A stretch of 64,000 nt of DNA from Pseudomonas sp. MM211 (GCF_020386635.1 NZ_CP081942.1:3100001-3164000); one strand, 5' to 3'; shown: positions 45,602 to 57,079, counted from the stretch's first letter. The notes: generated from the sequence alone by a model not told the origin. Made by a program: numbers and translations.

Positions 45602-47242
45602 TCAGCGCGGATAAAGTGGCGGCAACTGGGTGGTTTCCTGGCCGTTTTCCTGGGCTTTTTCGGCCGCCGGCAGCTCGCCGATGGCCTGCCACAACTGGGC
45701 GCCTTGCCAGTGCTGGCCACTTTCGCTGTACAGCGCGCCGTTGAGGCCATCAAGGGCTTCGGACAGCGGCGCAAATCGGGCTGCCATATCGGCCAGGGTT
45801 TCCGGTTGCTGACGTGCCCAGGCGTCGAGGGCCTGGCGGGTCGCCTGGCTGTCGTTGGCCAGGCAGGCGCGCTTGAGGTCGTCGAGCAGGGTGCGTGGGC
45901 TCGGGCCGCTCTGTGCGGCGCGCTGGATGGCTGGCTGGCGCCGTGCGTGCCACCACAGACCGAAGCCGAGCAGGGTGGTCAGGGCGAACAGCACGCTACT
46001 GAGTTGCCATGGCCACAGCAGTACGTCCTCGACCGGCGTGCTGCGCGGGCGTGGTTCCACCGGCTGCTCCACGCTCATGGCCGGATCGGCTGCCACTTCC
46101 AGGCTACGCCCGGGTAGGGTCGTGCGCTCCAGGCGATCCTCATGGGTGTTCCACCACACCACCTCGACTGCCGGCAGCTCCAGCGTACCAGCCTTGCTGG
46201 CCACCAGGGCCTCACGCTCCTCTCGGCTGCCGATCAGGCCGCGTTCGCTGCTTTCATTGTTCAGCTGCGGCTGGTCCGGATAGCGGCGCAGGCCATCCAC
46301 GGTGGTCGCTGGCAGCGGCGGCAACTGAGCGCTGGATAGCCCATCGGCCTTGAGCATCAGGCTGCGGGTCAGCGAGTCACCAACCTTGACCTGGCCGGGC
46401 TCCGGGCTCCAGGCCTCGGCCAAGCTCAGGGCGCGGGCCGGCAGCCATGGCACGTCAGCTGGGTAATCGGCAGGCTTTGCCTTGACCGTCAGCGGTATTT
46501 CCGGGGATTTGACCCGCGTGACCTTGCCGGGGCGCGGCCCGAATGGCAGGTAGTCGTTCTTGTTGGAGCGGTCGACCAGGGTGGCGCTGAACACCTGGCC
46601 GGGAATCGTCAGCTGACCGCTCTTCTGCGGGAAGATCGCATAGCGCAACTCGATCACACCATGGCGGACGCCGCCAATATCCTGTTCATAGGTGCGTGGT
46701 TCGCCCAAGGATTCGACGCGGGCATCGGCGATTTCCAGCGGCGTCAGGCTGCTGTCGTCATACAGCGACACGGAGTGGTAGATGCGCAGGGTCAGCACGC
46801 TCTGCGCCTGCACATAGACGCTCTCGTGATCCAGGCTGGCATCGATGAACACCGGTGCCATCTGCTCATCTGCGCTCTTGGTGGCCGATTCCAGCACGTG
46901 AAGGCTGATCGGCTGACTTTGCGAGTTGCCCAGACGCAGCGGAGGCACCACCACGTAGCCGCTATGGCGCGGCCGCAGGGTGACGATCCAGCGCGTGGTG
47001 GCGCGGGCTTCGCCGTTCAGGGTGGTGAGACGATTGACCTGGCGGGTGCCGAGCACTTCGAACAGCTCGTTGAGCGGCGCCAGATCCGGCTTGCCGAACT
47101 GGGTGGAGTCCGTGGACTCCAGGGTCAGGTCGACGCTTTCGCCGAGGTTCAGCCGGCTGCGGTCGACGCTGGCGATAAAGTCCTGCGCGCTGGCCTGAAA
47201 CGCCAACAGGCAGAGGAGCAGGGTGCAGAGCAGGCGGGTCAT
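45602..47242 (-). CDS. batD: BatD family protein (aerotolerance operon)
   Basis: A 546-residue protein of the BatD (oxygen tolerance) family, last in the Bat operon. A signal peptide (LLCTLLLCLLAFQASA) leads into DFIASVDRSRLNLGESVDLTLES, a family hallmark. Tandem Ig-like periplasmic domains follow, and a membrane anchor (LSSVLFALTTLLGFGLWWHAR) near residue 425 precedes a cytoplasmic tail. The role, seen in other bacteria, is stress or oxygen tolerance; the mechanism is not defined. The start overlaps the upstream stop (ATGA). Confidence 0.9.
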   Translation of the reverse strand: MTRLLCTLLLCLLAFQASAQDFIASVDRSRLNLGESVDLTLESTDSTQFGKPDLAPLNELFEVLGTRQVNRLTTLNGEARATTRWIVTLRPRHSGYVVVPPLRLGNSQSQPISLHVLESATKSADEQMAPVFIDASLDHESVYVQAQSVLTLRIYHSVSLYDDSSLTPLEIADARVESLGEPRTYEQDIGGVRHGVIELRYAIFPQKSGQLTIPGQVFSATLVDRSNKNDYLPFGPRPGKVTRVKSPEIPLTVKAKPADYPADVPWLPARALSLAEAWSPEPGQVKVGDSLTRSLMLKADGLSSAQLPPLPATTVDGLRRYPDQPQLNNESSERGLIGSREEREALVASKAGTLELPAVEVVWWNTHEDRLERTTLPGRSLEVAADPAMSVEQPVEPRPRSTPVEDVLLWPWQLSSVLFALTTLLGFGLWWHARRQPAIQRAAQSGPSPRTLLDDLKRACLANDSQATRQALDAWARQQPETLADMAARFAPLSEALDGLNGALYSESGQHWQGAQLWQAIGELPAAEKAQENGQETTQLPPLYPR

Positions 47243-48993
47243 CGTGGCTGTTCCTGACGCTGTTGCTGTTCGTACCAGAATTTGCGGCGCAGCAATTCGC
47301 CCGGGTCATCGGGAATCTGCCGCAGCCATTGTTCCAGAGCCTGGCGGCGCTCGCCATCGAGAGGGGTATCGTCTTCCGAGCTGCCCGTGTCGGGTTGTGG
47401 CGATGACGGCGTTTCCGCGTTCTCACCTGTTTCGGAGGGCTGGCCCGGCGAGGTTTTCGGCTCGCTCGGTGGCTGTTGCTCCTGCGGGGTGCCGGGCTGG
47501 CCCTGACTGGCCTCGCGCTCGTCCGGTGTGGGCGCCGCAGATTGGCCGGGCTGCTGTTGTTCGTTGCTTTCGTCGCGCTCTTGTTCGTCTGGCTGGTCTT
47601 TCTGCTCGGTTTGCTGCTGTTCACGCTGGCGCAGCAGTTCTTCCACCAGTGCTTTGTTCTTTTGCGCCTGCAGTAACTGCGGGTCGATTTCCAGCGCGCG
47701 TTCGTAGGCGTCTACGGCGGCTTCCAGCTCGTTGCTGCGGGCCAGGGCGTTGCCGCGGTTGTACAGCGACACCGCGCTGTCGCTCTGGGCGAACTGCTCT
47801 GCAGCGGCGGCGTAGTCTCCGGCTTCATAAAGCGCCAGGCCGCGCCACTGCGGATCATCGAAACGCTCTGCGGCCTCCTTGGGGCGCTGCGCTTCGAGCA
47901 GGCGCTGGCCCTGCTGATCGGCACGCAGCCAGAGATCGTCGAAGCTGAACGCCATGCCCGTCTGCGGGGTGCCCAGCATGAGCAGCGGCAGGCACAGCAG
48001 CCAGCCGCGGCGCCCGGCGCAGGCCGCCAGCAACAACAGCGGCAGCAACAGCCAGTAGCCCTGATCGGCCCAACTGCGCAGTTGCGTCTTGTGGCCGTTG
48101 TCGCGCAACTGCTGCGGGCCATCGAGCAGGCCTAGAGTACGCAGGTCGCGCTCGTCGAGGCTGATAGCGCGGTATTGGCCGCCGAGGTCGCGAGCGAACC
48201 GGCTCAAACCGGCCGTGTCCAGGCGCGGCATGAGGATGGCGCCCTGATCGTCCTTCATGAAGGTGCCGTCTTCCTGGACGATCGGTGCGCCCTCGCTGCT
48301 GCCGACACCGAGAATGCGCAGACGCTCACCCCGGTTGCCGAGCAGCTTGCCGATGGCGCTGCGCTCGCTGTCATCGAGGCTGCTGGTGATCAGCAGCAGG
48401 CGGCCCTGGCCTTGAGCGCCGTCCTTGAGCAGTTGCAGAGCCCTGGCTACGGCGAGGTCGGCGCGTTTGCCCGGTTCCGGCATGATCGATGGCTTAAGCG
48501 CTTCGAGGAGGTTGCGGCTGGTGCCCAGGTCGTCCGACAGCGGCACCACGGTGTGGGCGCTGCCGGCGTACACGACGATGGCGGTCTGTGCGTCACCGCG
48601 GGCTTGCAGCAGATCGAGCAGTTTGCGGCGTGCCTGGGCCAGTCGATTAGGCGAGGCGTCGCTGGCCAGCATCTGCGGGGTCAGCTCGAGCATCACCACC
48701 AGCGGATCGGCCGGCTTCATGTCGTTCTGTTCCACCCGCTGCCAACTGGGGCCGAGCAGCGCCAAGATGGCCAGCAGCCAGGCCAGACCGAGGGCGATCC
48801 ACGGCAGGCGACTGCTGCGACCGCGGCCGCCGCGTAGCAGCACGGCATGGAAGGCGGGCGGCAACAGCGTCTGCCAGCGGCCGCTGCGTTTTTCCCGGTG
48901 CGTGAGCAGCCACAGCAGCCAGGCCATCAAAGGCAGCAGCAATAGCCACCAAGGGCGCAAGATATGGGGCCACAGCCCGGTGAATTCGATCAT
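47239..48993 (-). CDS. batB: BatB/BatC fusion: VWA domain with TPR and acidic low-complexity tail
   Basis: A 584-residue inner-membrane protein. Two membrane segments precede a VWA domain (about 90-290). A membrane segment follows near residue 310, then TPR repeats (AVSLYNRGNALARSNELEAAVDAYERALEIDPQLLQAQKNKALVEELL) and a Gln/Glu/Pro-rich tail of about 110 residues. BatB and BatC are separate in several bacteria and are fused here. The MIDAS site expected as DxSxS reads MLELTPQMLASD, so metal binding is probably lost. It overlaps batA by ATGA, and batD by ATGA. Confidence 0.9.
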   Translation of the reverse strand: MIEFTGLWPHILRPWWLLLLPLMAWLLWLLTHREKRSGRWQTLLPPAFHAVLLRGGRGRSSRLPWIALGLAWLLAILALLGPSWQRVEQNDMKPADPLVVMLELTPQMLASDASPNRLAQARRKLLDLLQARGDAQTAIVVYAGSAHTVVPLSDDLGTSRNLLEALKPSIMPEPGKRADLAVARALQLLKDGAQGQGRLLLITSSLDDSERSAIGKLLGNRGERLRILGVGSSEGAPIVQEDGTFMKDDQGAILMPRLDTAGLSRFARDLGGQYRAISLDERDLRTLGLLDGPQQLRDNGHKTQLRSWADQGYWLLLPLLLLAACAGRRGWLLCLPLLMLGTPQTGMAFSFDDLWLRADQQGQRLLEAQRPKEAAERFDDPQWRGLALYEAGDYAAAAEQFAQSDSAVSLYNRGNALARSNELEAAVDAYERALEIDPQLLQAQKNKALVEELLRQREQQQTEQKDQPDEQERDESNEQQQPGQSAAPTPDEREASQGQPGTPQEQQPPSEPKTSPGQPSETGENAETPSSPQPDTGSSEDDTPLDGERRQALEQWLRQIPDDPGELLRRKFWYEQQQRQEQPR

Positions 48994-50021
48994 GGTGCCT
49001 TGCGCCTCAGTCGCTGCATGAGGGTGAGGCGCTGCTGACGCAATTGTGGCCACAGGCTACGGGCCACCAGGGCTAGGCTGAGCAGTACGGCCGTTGCCAG
49101 GGGCCATGAATAGAGTGCCAGTGCAGGGCGCGCCAGGGTTGGTTGCTGAGCCACCGGCTCGAGGCGATCGAGGGTCGCTTCGATGGCCTGCAACTCGCTC
49201 TGATCGCGGGCGCGAAAGTATTCACCACCGGTGAGCTCGGCAATCGCGCGCAGGGTCGGCTCGTCCAGATCCAGGCTCGGATTGAAACCGAACGCCGCGA
49301 AGTTGCCACCTTGCTGCGGGTCGGCGCCGATGCCGATGGGATAGATGGTCACGCCTTCTTCTGCAGCCAGGCGCGCGGCGGTCATCGGCTCGATTTCGCC
49401 ACCGTTGTTGGCGCCATCGGTGATCAGCACCAGCACGCGGCTGTGCGCCGGCCGCTGGCGCAGACGTTTGACCGCCAGACCGATGGCGTCGCCGATGGCG
49501 GTGTTCTTGCCGGCGATGCCGATCACCGCCTCGTCGAGCCAGGTGCGCACGGTCTGCCGGTCGAAGGTCAGCGGCGCCTGCAGGTAGGCCTGGCTGCCGA
49601 ACAGGATTAGCCCGAGCCGGTCGCCGGTGCGACCTTCGATGAAATCGCCCATCAGGTGTTTGACCAATACCAGGCGGCTGACTTCCTCGTCCTCCCAGCG
49701 CATGTCGGCGTAATCCATGGAGCCGGATACGTCCACTGCGATCAGCAGGTCACGCCCGCTGGCCGGCAGTGGCAGGGGTTCGCCGACCCATTCGGGGCGG
49801 GCCGCGGCGCAGAGCAGTAGCAGCCAGAGCAGAGCAAAATGCACCTGTTTCTTCCAGGGCGGCAACTGCAGGCGAGCACGTCGCCCGGAGAGGTTCTCCA
49901 GCTCACCGAGGAAGCTCACCTGCAACGCCGCTTCGCCGCTATCGGCCGGCGGCAGCCACATGCGCAGCAGCCAGGGCAGCGGCGCGAGCAGAAAGATCCA
50001 CGGCCAGGCGAACTCAAACAT
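48990..50021 (-). CDS. batA: BatA: VWA domain membrane protein
   Basis: A 343-residue inner-membrane protein. Two N-terminal helices (WPWIFLLAPLPWLL and VHFALLWLLLLCAAARPEW) precede a VWA domain with an intact MIDAS (DVSGSMD, then TDGANNGG), and a last helix lies near the C-terminus (LATAVLLSLALVARSLW). It is the canonical BatA of the aerotolerance operon. The ATG at 50021 overlaps the DUF4381 stop by 8 bases; longer readings are not supported. It presumably acts with MoxR and the second VWA protein as an ATPase-client chaperone set. Confidence 0.92.
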   Translation of the reverse strand: MFEFAWPWIFLLAPLPWLLRMWLPPADSGEAALQVSFLGELENLSGRRARLQLPPWKKQVHFALLWLLLLCAAARPEWVGEPLPLPASGRDLLIAVDVSGSMDYADMRWEDEEVSRLVLVKHLMGDFIEGRTGDRLGLILFGSQAYLQAPLTFDRQTVRTWLDEAVIGIAGKNTAIGDAIGLAVKRLRQRPAHSRVLVLITDGANNGGEIEPMTAARLAAEEGVTIYPIGIGADPQQGGNFAAFGFNPSLDLDEPTLRAIAELTGGEYFRARDQSELQAIEATLDRLEPVAQQPTLARPALALYSWPLATAVLLSLALVARSLWPQLRQQRLTLMQRLRRKAP

Positions 50022-50509
50022 GTTTGCGGATCCAGATGCCAACGGCCTGACTGAGACCCTCGATGGCCTTGTCGTCCAGCGTGCACTGTGGCTTGTAGGC
50101 GCCTTCGACCAGGATCATCCAGCGGGTCAGGCCGGCGGCCGGGCAGCGGTTGTCGAGAAACGCCAGCCAGGCGCGGCTGCTCAGGGTATGGCTGTGGCTG
50201 TCCGGGTAACGTTCGCGGCACAGGCGCTTGAGCAAGCCGTTGATCTGTTGCAGCCAGGGCCCGGCAGGGGCGCCGTCGTAGGGTTTGCTGAGGCGTTGCA
50301 GTTCCTGCAGGGCGGCCTCGCGCAGTGGGTCGAGGGGCTGTTCGGCAGCCTGTTTGCGCTTCGGTTTGGGCAGCCGCTTGAGTAGCCGCCAGGTGGCCCA
50401 TGCCAGCAGCGGCAATAGCAACGCGAGCAGCCACCAGCCAGGTGCGGGCGGCCACCAGCCAACGGCGGGCCGGGGCGATCAGCGGTTGCAATTGATCCAG
50501 CGGGTTCAT
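50014..50509 (-). pseudogene. DUF4381 protein of the Bat operon, frameshifted near its start
   Basis: The start is at ATG 50509 (MNPLDQLQPLIAPA), overlapping the DUF58 stop by ATGA. It reads in one frame for about 14 residues, then the expected sequence AVGWWPPAPGWWLLALLLPLLAWATWRLLKR continues in another frame from 50466 to the stop at 50014. This is the family's membrane segment and C-terminal domain. The shift (one extra or two missing bases) is in the run GCCCCGGCCCGCC. Restored, it would be a normal single-pass DUF4381 protein of about 165 residues. A sequencing error is as likely as a mutation. Confidence 0.85.
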
Positions 50510-51458
50510 GCCGATTTACCGGGGCGCAGGTTGTTCAGGTGTTCACGCAACTGATCGACCAGCTCATATCCGGTGGACAGTGACAGCAAGGGCACGCCGA
50601 GCTTTTGCGCCAGGCGCAACCAGCGTGCCTGGCGGGCCTGCGCCTGGGCCGCGTAGCTGTGCTGCAGGTTGGCGTCCTCGGTGTTCACTTCCAACTGAGC
50701 GTCCCCATCGGCGAAGCGCAGCAGGCCGGATGTTGGCAGGGCATGATCGAGGGGGTCGGAGACTGGTAGCAGCAGCAGGTCGGTGTGCCTGGCGAGCAGG
50801 ATCAGCTGTTGCTCGCTGCTGTCGCTCAGCGTGCGTTCATCGCAGAGGATCACTACCAGGCTGCCGGGGCGCAGCACTTCGCGGGCCCGGCGCAGGGCCT
50901 GACCGAAGCTGTCCCGATAGACCGGCGCATCACCATCCAGCGCCTGGTTGGCACGGGCCAGGCGGCTGAGCAGTTGCAGCAGGCTCTGCTTGCTGCGTCG
51001 CGGTTTGATTTCGTGATGCTCCTGGCCGCCGAATACCAACCCGCCGATGCGGTCGTTATGGCCCAGTGCGGCCCAGCCGATCAGGCCGGCGGCACGGGCG
51101 GCGAGCACCGATTTGAACATCAGGCCGGAGCCGAAGAACAGCTGGCGGCTCTGTTCTACAAGAATGTAGATCGGTCGCTCGCGCTCTTCGTGGAACAGCT
51201 TGGTATGCGGCTCCTGGGTACGTGCGGTCACGCGCCAGTCGATGGTGCGCACGTCGTCGCCGGGTTGATAGACCCGCACCTGATCGAAGTCCACACCGCG
51301 TCCGCGCAGCTTGGAGTGATGCAGACCAATCAATGGACTGCGCCTGCCAGGAGAGGAAAACAGCTGCACCTCACGCACGCTGTGACGCATGTCTATCAGT
51401 TGCTTGAGATCGGTACGGATGCCCGCCTGCAGCTCAGGGTTATCCGCCGGCGATTGCA

Positions 51459-51459
<1 letters not shown>
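50506..51459 (-). CDS. DUF58 domain protein of the Bat operon
   Basis: A 317-residue cytoplasmic protein of the DUF58 family, a VWA-like fold. The marker sequence SKLRGRGVDFDQVRVYQPGDDVRTIDWRVTARTQEPHTKLFHEERERPIYILVEQSRQLFFGSG is intact. These proteins act with MoxR AAA+ ATPases in several systems. The start at 51459 overlaps the moxR stop as TGATG, with no need for the longer upstream frame. Confidence 0.92.
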
Positions 51460-52418
<959 letters not shown>

Positions 52419-52556
52419 AGGTTTTCCAGGATGGAAATCGCGAGCGACGACCCCGCTCGTCAGGGCCAACCATGATAATCGAAGGGACGGGTGTTAAGCC
52501 ATCGACGCCCATGGCTTATGCCATGGGCTTCACGCCTTTAGCGCATGAACAGGCTC

Positions 52557-53492
52557 TTACTGCCATTGCGCCAATAGCTGGCGATGGCGCTGCTGCGCGC
52601 TGCTTTGCTGGCTCGGCGCGAATTGCAGTGTTTCGCCGGGTAGGCATTGGGCCAGACGGGCGACAGCCTGTGGGGTGAGGGCGCCGAGACGCGGGTAGCC
52701 GCCGATGGTCTGGCGGTCATTGAGAAGAATGATCGGCTGGCCGTCTGCCGGCACTTGCACGGCGCCAAGCGGGATACCTTCGGAGACCATCGCCGAACGC
52801 TGACACTGCAACTGCGGGCCGTTCAGACGCACGCCCATGCGATCGGCGCGAGCGTCGACGGTCCAGGTCGTGTTGAAGGCATCGAACAGGCTCTGGCCAC
52901 TGAAGTCGCCGATCTGCGCGCCCATGATCAGTTCCAGGCGCGGCGAGGGCGTGAAGCGCGGGATCTGCCCGTTGGGGATCTGTCGTGGCGTACCCGCCTG
53001 GCCCGGCCAGTCGAGGCAATCACCCTGAGCCAGTGCCTGGCCATCGCCATGCAGGCCGCCGAGCGCTTCGCGGGCCACCGTAGCGCGGCTACCAAGCACC
53101 GGTTCGGCAACAAAGCCGCCCGGCGCAGCCAGATAGGCGCGCGCGCCATTGCGCGGCTGGGCGAAATCCAGGCGCTGGCCTTTGCTCACCTTGAAGCTGC
53201 GCCAGGGAGCAAGAGGCTGGCCGTCCAGGGTAGCGCCCAGGTCGGCTCCGGCGAGGGCCAGTTCGCCATCGCGTTCGCACTGCAGGCTGAGGTTGCCCAG
53301 GGTGATCTCCACCACTGCGGCATTGAGATCGTTGCCCAGCAGCCAGTTGGCCCAGCGCAGGGAAATCCAGTCCAGCGCGCCGCCCTGGGTCACGCCGAGA
53401 TGACGTACGCCGAAGCGCCCGGCATCCTGCAGCAGGGCGAAAGGGCTGTTGCGCAGCACACGCAGGCCGCCGCCATGGTGTTGACCGTTCAT
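52557..53492 (-). CDS. pxpC: 5-oxoprolinase subunit C (PxpC, KipA/biotin-carboxyltransferase-like)
   Basis: A 311-residue subunit of the ATP-dependent 5-oxoprolinase that opens 5-oxoproline to glutamate. The KipA-type start (FALLQDAGRFGVRHLGVTQGGALDWISLRWAN) and the late segments PQLQCQRSAMVSEGIPLGAVQVPADGQPIILLNDRQTIGGYPRLG are characteristic. It acts in the cytoplasm with PxpB. The gene overlaps pxpB by four bases (ATGA) and is last in the pxpABC operon. Confidence 0.92.
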   Translation of the reverse strand: MNGQHHGGGLRVLRNSPFALLQDAGRFGVRHLGVTQGGALDWISLRWANWLLGNDLNAAVVEITLGNLSLQCERDGELALAGADLGATLDGQPLAPWRSFKVSKGQRLDFAQPRNGARAYLAAPGGFVAEPVLGSRATVAREALGGLHGDGQALAQGDCLDWPGQAGTPRQIPNGQIPRFTPSPRLELIMGAQIGDFSGQSLFDAFNTTWTVDARADRMGVRLNGPQLQCQRSAMVSEGIPLGAVQVPADGQPIILLNDRQTIGGYPRLGALTPQAVARLAQCLPGETLQFAPSQQSSAQQRHRQLLAQWQ

Positions 53493-54208
53493 GGCAGATG
53501 CTCCAACGGGGTGTCGTCGCCGCCGAGGCGGATGAATTCGGCGTGTTCGATGGCGACGAAGCGCACGCGGTCTCCTGGGCGCATCAGGCTGTAGCCGTCG
53601 ATCTCGCGGTCGAAGAGTTTTGCCGGCGTGCGCCCCAACAGGTTCCAGCCGCCGGGCGAGACCACCGGATAGACTGCCGTCTGGCGGTCGGCGATACCGA
53701 CGCTGCCCGGTGCGATGCGCTTGCGTGGGGTGCTCAGGCGTGGCGTGGCCAGGGCCTCTTCGACCAGGCCCATGAACGCGAAGCCAGGCGCGAAACCAAG
53801 GGCGAAGACCTGATATTCACGTTCGCTGTGACGGCGGATAACGTCGGCCTCGCTGAGCCCGCTGCGCTTGGCCATCAAGGGCAGTTCCGGGCCGACGCTG
53901 ACGTCGTACCAGGTGGCCAGGGTGTGGCAGCGTCCGGCGCCGGTAGTGGCCGGCTGCAGACCTCTGAAGGCCTCGTCGATGAGTGCCTTGGCCTGCCGCG
54001 GATCGAGACGCTCGAGGTCGTACTGCAATAGCAGGGTGGTGTAGGAGGGCACCAGATCGATCAGCGCTTCGCCGAAGCATTGGCGCAGGCGCTCGCTGGC
54101 GGCCAGCAGCCAGGGCATGTTGCTTTCATCGATCTGTTCGAACAGGCGCAGGATCAACGCATCGATCCCGGCGATCTCGATTTTCGGTAGCGGCACGTTC
54201 ACGGTCAT
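53489..54208 (-). CDS. pxpB: 5-oxoprolinase subunit B (PxpB, KipI-like)
   Basis: A 239-residue protein of the KipI/allophanate-hydrolase-N family. Characteristic parts are [58 protein letters not shown]. It forms the PxpBC complex that activates 5-oxoproline with ATP. Overlap with pxpA (ATGA) and pxpC (ATGA) shows coupled translation. Confidence 0.92.
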   Translation of the reverse strand: MTVNVPLPKIEIAGIDALILRLFEQIDESNMPWLLAASERLRQCFGEALIDLVPSYTTLLLQYDLERLDPRQAKALIDEAFRGLQPATTGAGRCHTLATWYDVSVGPELPLMAKRSGLSEADVIRRHSEREYQVFALGFAPGFAFMGLVEEALATPRLSTPRKRIAPGSVGIADRQTAVYPVVSPGGWNLLGRTPAKLFDREIDGYSLMRPGDRVRFVAIEHAEFIRLGGDDTPLEHLP

Positions 54209-54957
54209 GCCTGCCCCAGTGCGTCGAAAGCCTCGCGAATGCGCCGAACCGCGGCGACCGAACCGGCGTTATCGCCGTGTACGCAGAGGGTGTGGGCCTG
54301 CAGGTTGAGCGCGCTGCCATCGTTGGCTACCAGAGGCTCGCCGCGAGCCAGGGTGGTGGCCTGGTTGACGATGGTCTCGGCGTCATGGTGCACGGCGCCG
54401 GGCAGGGCGCGGGAAACCAGGAAGCCCGCGGGGTCATAGGCGCGATCTGCGAAGGCCTCGAACCACAGGGTGATGCCGAATTCGTCGCCAATGGCCTGGG
54501 CCTGGGTGTTGTCGCGAGTGGTCATGAGCATCACCGGTAGGCTGCTGTCATAGGCGGCCACCGCACGCATCACCGCTCGCAGAATTTGCGGCTTGCGCAT
54601 CATGTCCTGATACAGCGCACCGTGGGGTTTGACGTAGCTGACGCGGGTACCCTGGCTGCGGCAGATGCCATCGAGCGCGCCAACCTGATAGAGCAGCAGG
54701 TCTTCGACCTCCTGAGGTGTGCAATCCATGGAACGGCGGCCAAAGCCGACCAGATCCGGGTAGGCCGGATGGGCGCCGATCTGCACGCCATGGGCCACGG
54801 CCAGGGCGACGGTCTTGGCCATGGTGCTGGGATCCGATGCGTGGAAACCGCAGGCGATATTGGCGCAGTCGATGAAGGGCATGACCTCGGCATCCAGCCC
54901 CATTTTCCAGGCACCGAAGCTTTCACCGATATCGCAATTCAGGAGCAGGCTGTTCAA
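54205..54957 (-). CDS. pxpA: 5-oxoprolinase subunit A (PxpA, LamB/YcsF family)
   Basis: A 250-residue enzyme of the LamB/YcsF family that hydrolyses the activated 5-oxoproline intermediate to glutamate. The beginning [13 protein letters not shown] and [17 protein letters not shown] hold the metal and catalytic Asp/His residues; [12 protein letters not shown] is the third hallmark. The start is the TTG at 54957, with AGAGGA eight bases before it. An upstream extension would begin in poor coding sequence. It is first of three overlapping genes. A shared 44-bp promoter element lies 108 bases upstream. Confidence 0.93.
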   Translation of the reverse strand: MNSLLLNCDIGESFGAWKMGLDAEVMPFIDCANIACGFHASDPSTMAKTVALAVAHGVQIGAHPAYPDLVGFGRRSMDCTPQEVEDLLLYQVGALDGICRSQGTRVSYVKPHGALYQDMMRKPQILRAVMRAVAAYDSSLPVMLMTTRDNTQAQAIGDEFGITLWFEAFADRAYDPAGFLVSRALPGAVHHDAETIVNQATTLARGEPLVANDGSALNLQAHTLCVHGDNAGSVAAVRRIREAFDALGQA

Positions 54958-55065
54958 GGTGATGTCCTCTGTGCGGGCAACTCGTGCGTTCTTCATAGGT
55001 ACGGGCTGCGTAGCTCGCTGCGTCTTATGACCCTGATTGACATTTTTCAGTGCAAGCGGCGAGGC

Positions 55066-55109
55066 GTCCAACTAATTAAAGCGGCCGCTGGAGATAGGAA
55101 AAGTCGATG
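55066..55109 (-). promoter_or_regulatory. Shared 44-bp element, copy 1 (before pxpA)
   Basis: On the minus strand it begins CATCGACTTTTC and ends TTAGTTGGAC, pointing to pxpA 108 bases downstream. It matches copy 2 at 31 of 44 positions without gaps. Probable operator of the local LysR regulator (inference). Confidence 0.65.
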
Positions 55110-55195
55110 GCGCTGCAAGGGGTTGTTGGCGTTCCAGCGCAAGCCGCATTACCGCGACACGTCGGCTGACGGTCGCGGTGAGCAGGTGGCGGGTG

Positions 55196-57079
55196 TCAGG
55201 CGATACGGAACTGATTGGCGCTGCTGGTCAGCGCATCGACCTGGCGTGACAGGCTTTGGGTGTGTTCATCCAGACTCAGGCGCAAGGTTTTGGTCTGGCC
55301 GGTGTGCAGGTTGATGTCCTCGACCTTGGCGGCGATTTCCTCGGTGGTGCTGGAGATCTGTTCGATGGCCACCACCACCTGGCTCATTTCCGCACTCAGG
55401 TGCTCCATGGAGCCGGTAATGCCGTCGATGGCCAGGGCCACCTCGCCGGAGCTGCGTTCACCTTCGCTGGCCAGGCTCAGGCCGCTGACCATTAGGTCGT
55501 CCATGCGCTGGGTTTGCTGGCGCAAATCGTTGACGATCACTGCGATGTCGGTGGTCGCTGCGACGGTTTTCTGCGCCAGCGAGCGCACTTCATCGGCCAC
55601 CACCGAGAAACCGCGGCCGGCTTCGCCCGCGCGCGCGGCCTCGATCGCGGCATTGAGCGCCAGCAGGTTGGTCTGATCGGCCAGGCCGTTGATCACGTCG
55701 ATGATGCTGGTGACCTTGCCACTCGACTGGGTCAGGGCGCTGACCTGGGCGTGGGTGTCCTGGATCAACTGTGACAGACGGCGCATGTTGTCGGCGCTGG
55801 CGACTATCACTGCCGCGCCGTTGCGCGCCGATTGATAGGCGGCCTGAGTGGCGTTGCCGACGTCGGTGGTGCGCTGAGCCATTTCATTGACTGTGGCGGA
55901 TATCTGCTGCGAGGCGGAGGCCGCCTGCTCAGTTTGCATCTCCACCTGGGTGCTGTTCTCCTCGAGGCGGCGCATGGCGTCGTTGAGGTAGTTGTGCAAC
56001 TGGTTGAGCTGCTGGTTGCCATCGACCACTTGGCGAATGACCCCGGCGATACCCACCGTCATCTGGTTGGAAGCGCTACCCAGCAGGTTGAACTCGTCTC
56101 GGGGGTTCTGTCCGACCTCGATACGTGCGGTGAGGTTGCCGGCAGCCACCTGGGAGAGCAGGCGGATCACCTTGTCCAGTTGCGCCATCAGCAGGCGCGA
56201 GGCCTGGCTCAGGGTGATGAGCATGAACAGCGAGACCAGTACGAAAGTCAGCCCCATGGCCCAGTTGGCAGTACTACGGGCCTGTTCGGCTTGCTGCGTG
56301 GTGCGCGTGAGTACGCCGGTTTGCAGGCGCGTGTTCTGTTCGTCGATGGCCGCGTCGATCTGCCGGCCCTGATCGAGCAGCTGTTTTTCGGTATCGCTGA
56401 TACGCAGGATCAGCGTGTCGGCTGCGGCGAAGTCTTGGGTGAAAGCGCTTACCGATTGGCCGACCTGGGTGTCCTGCCAGTCCAGGTCGACCACCTTGGC
56501 CTGCAGTTCGCCGATGGCCGCGTGAACGCGTTGGGCATAGGCGGGGTTGAAGGTGGCGAGGTAGTCGCGTTGATTGTTCAGGGCTTCGACGATGAATGGC
56601 TGGATCAGGCCGATAGTCATACGCTCCAGTTGCTTGGCGCTGTCGGCCAGTGGCGCACGCTTGCCGCTGAAGGGCGTCAGGCCGAGGTCGCTGGACAGAC
56701 TCAGCCAGGTTTCCTGGAGGCGCACGTCGTCCTGCAGCAGCTGGTCTATCGCCTGGGCGTTCTGGGTGATGCTCGGGTCGTCGAGATTGCTGGCGCTGTC
56801 GGCGTATTGGCGTGACAGGATCGCGAGGGCAGCCAGGTTGGCCTGGAATTCGGTTTCCCCTTCCGGGGTCAGGGTGCGCCGCTCGGCACCGAGTTTGAGC
56901 CACTGATTCATCAGCGTGGCCGATGCGCCGGCATAGGCGGTGGCGTTCTCGCGAGCTTGCAGGGCGTGGTCGAGTCGCTGGCTGGCCCAGAACGAGGAGG
57001 CCGTCATCAGCGCCAGGCTGGATAGGGTAATGAGGATGAGCAGACGAAATTTCTGCTTCCAGGACAGGAAGAACGGCAT
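55196..57079 (-). CDS. Methyl-accepting chemotaxis protein in the 5-oxoproline cluster
   Basis: A 627-residue inner-membrane chemoreceptor. TM1 is about residues 11-30. A large, helix-rich periplasmic sensor of about 240 residues is followed by TM2 ([20 protein letters not shown], about 275-295), HAMP, and a signalling domain with [36 protein letters not shown]. The sensor is long (HBM/double-helical-bundle size) rather than a simple 4HB. Location between pxpA and the porin gene suggests it senses 5-oxoproline or glutamate (inference). No CheR pentapeptide was seen. Confidence 0.93.
   Translation of the reverse strand: MPFFLSWKQKFRLLILITLSSLALMTASSFWASQRLDHALQARENATAYAGASATLMNQWLKLGAERRTLTPEGETEFQANLAALAILSRQYADSASNLDDPSITQNAQAIDQLLQDDVRLQETWLSLSSDLGLTPFSGKRAPLADSAKQLERMTIGLIQPFIVEALNNQRDYLATFNPAYAQRVHAAIGELQAKVVDLDWQDTQVGQSVSAFTQDFAAADTLILRISDTEKQLLDQGRQIDAAIDEQNTRLQTGVLTRTTQQAEQARSTANWAMGLTFVLVSLFMLITLSQASRLLMAQLDKVIRLLSQVAAGNLTARIEVGQNPRDEFNLLGSASNQMTVGIAGVIRQVVDGNQQLNQLHNYLNDAMRRLEENSTQVEMQTEQAASASQQISATVNEMAQRTTDVGNATQAAYQSARNGAAVIVASADNMRRLSQLIQDTHAQVSALTQSSGKVTSIIDVINGLADQTNLLALNAAIEAARAGEAGRGFSVVADEVRSLAQKTVAATTDIAVIVNDLRQQTQRMDDLMVSGLSLASEGERSSGEVALAIDGITGSMEHLSAEMSQVVVAIEQISSTTEEIAAKVEDINLHTGQTKTLRLSLDEHTQSLSRQVDALTSSANQFRIA

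Noticed and set aside
49916..50509. 197-codon open frame as a separate gene
   Set aside because: Only its first 14 residues are DUF4381; the rest is out-of-frame translation after the frameshift.
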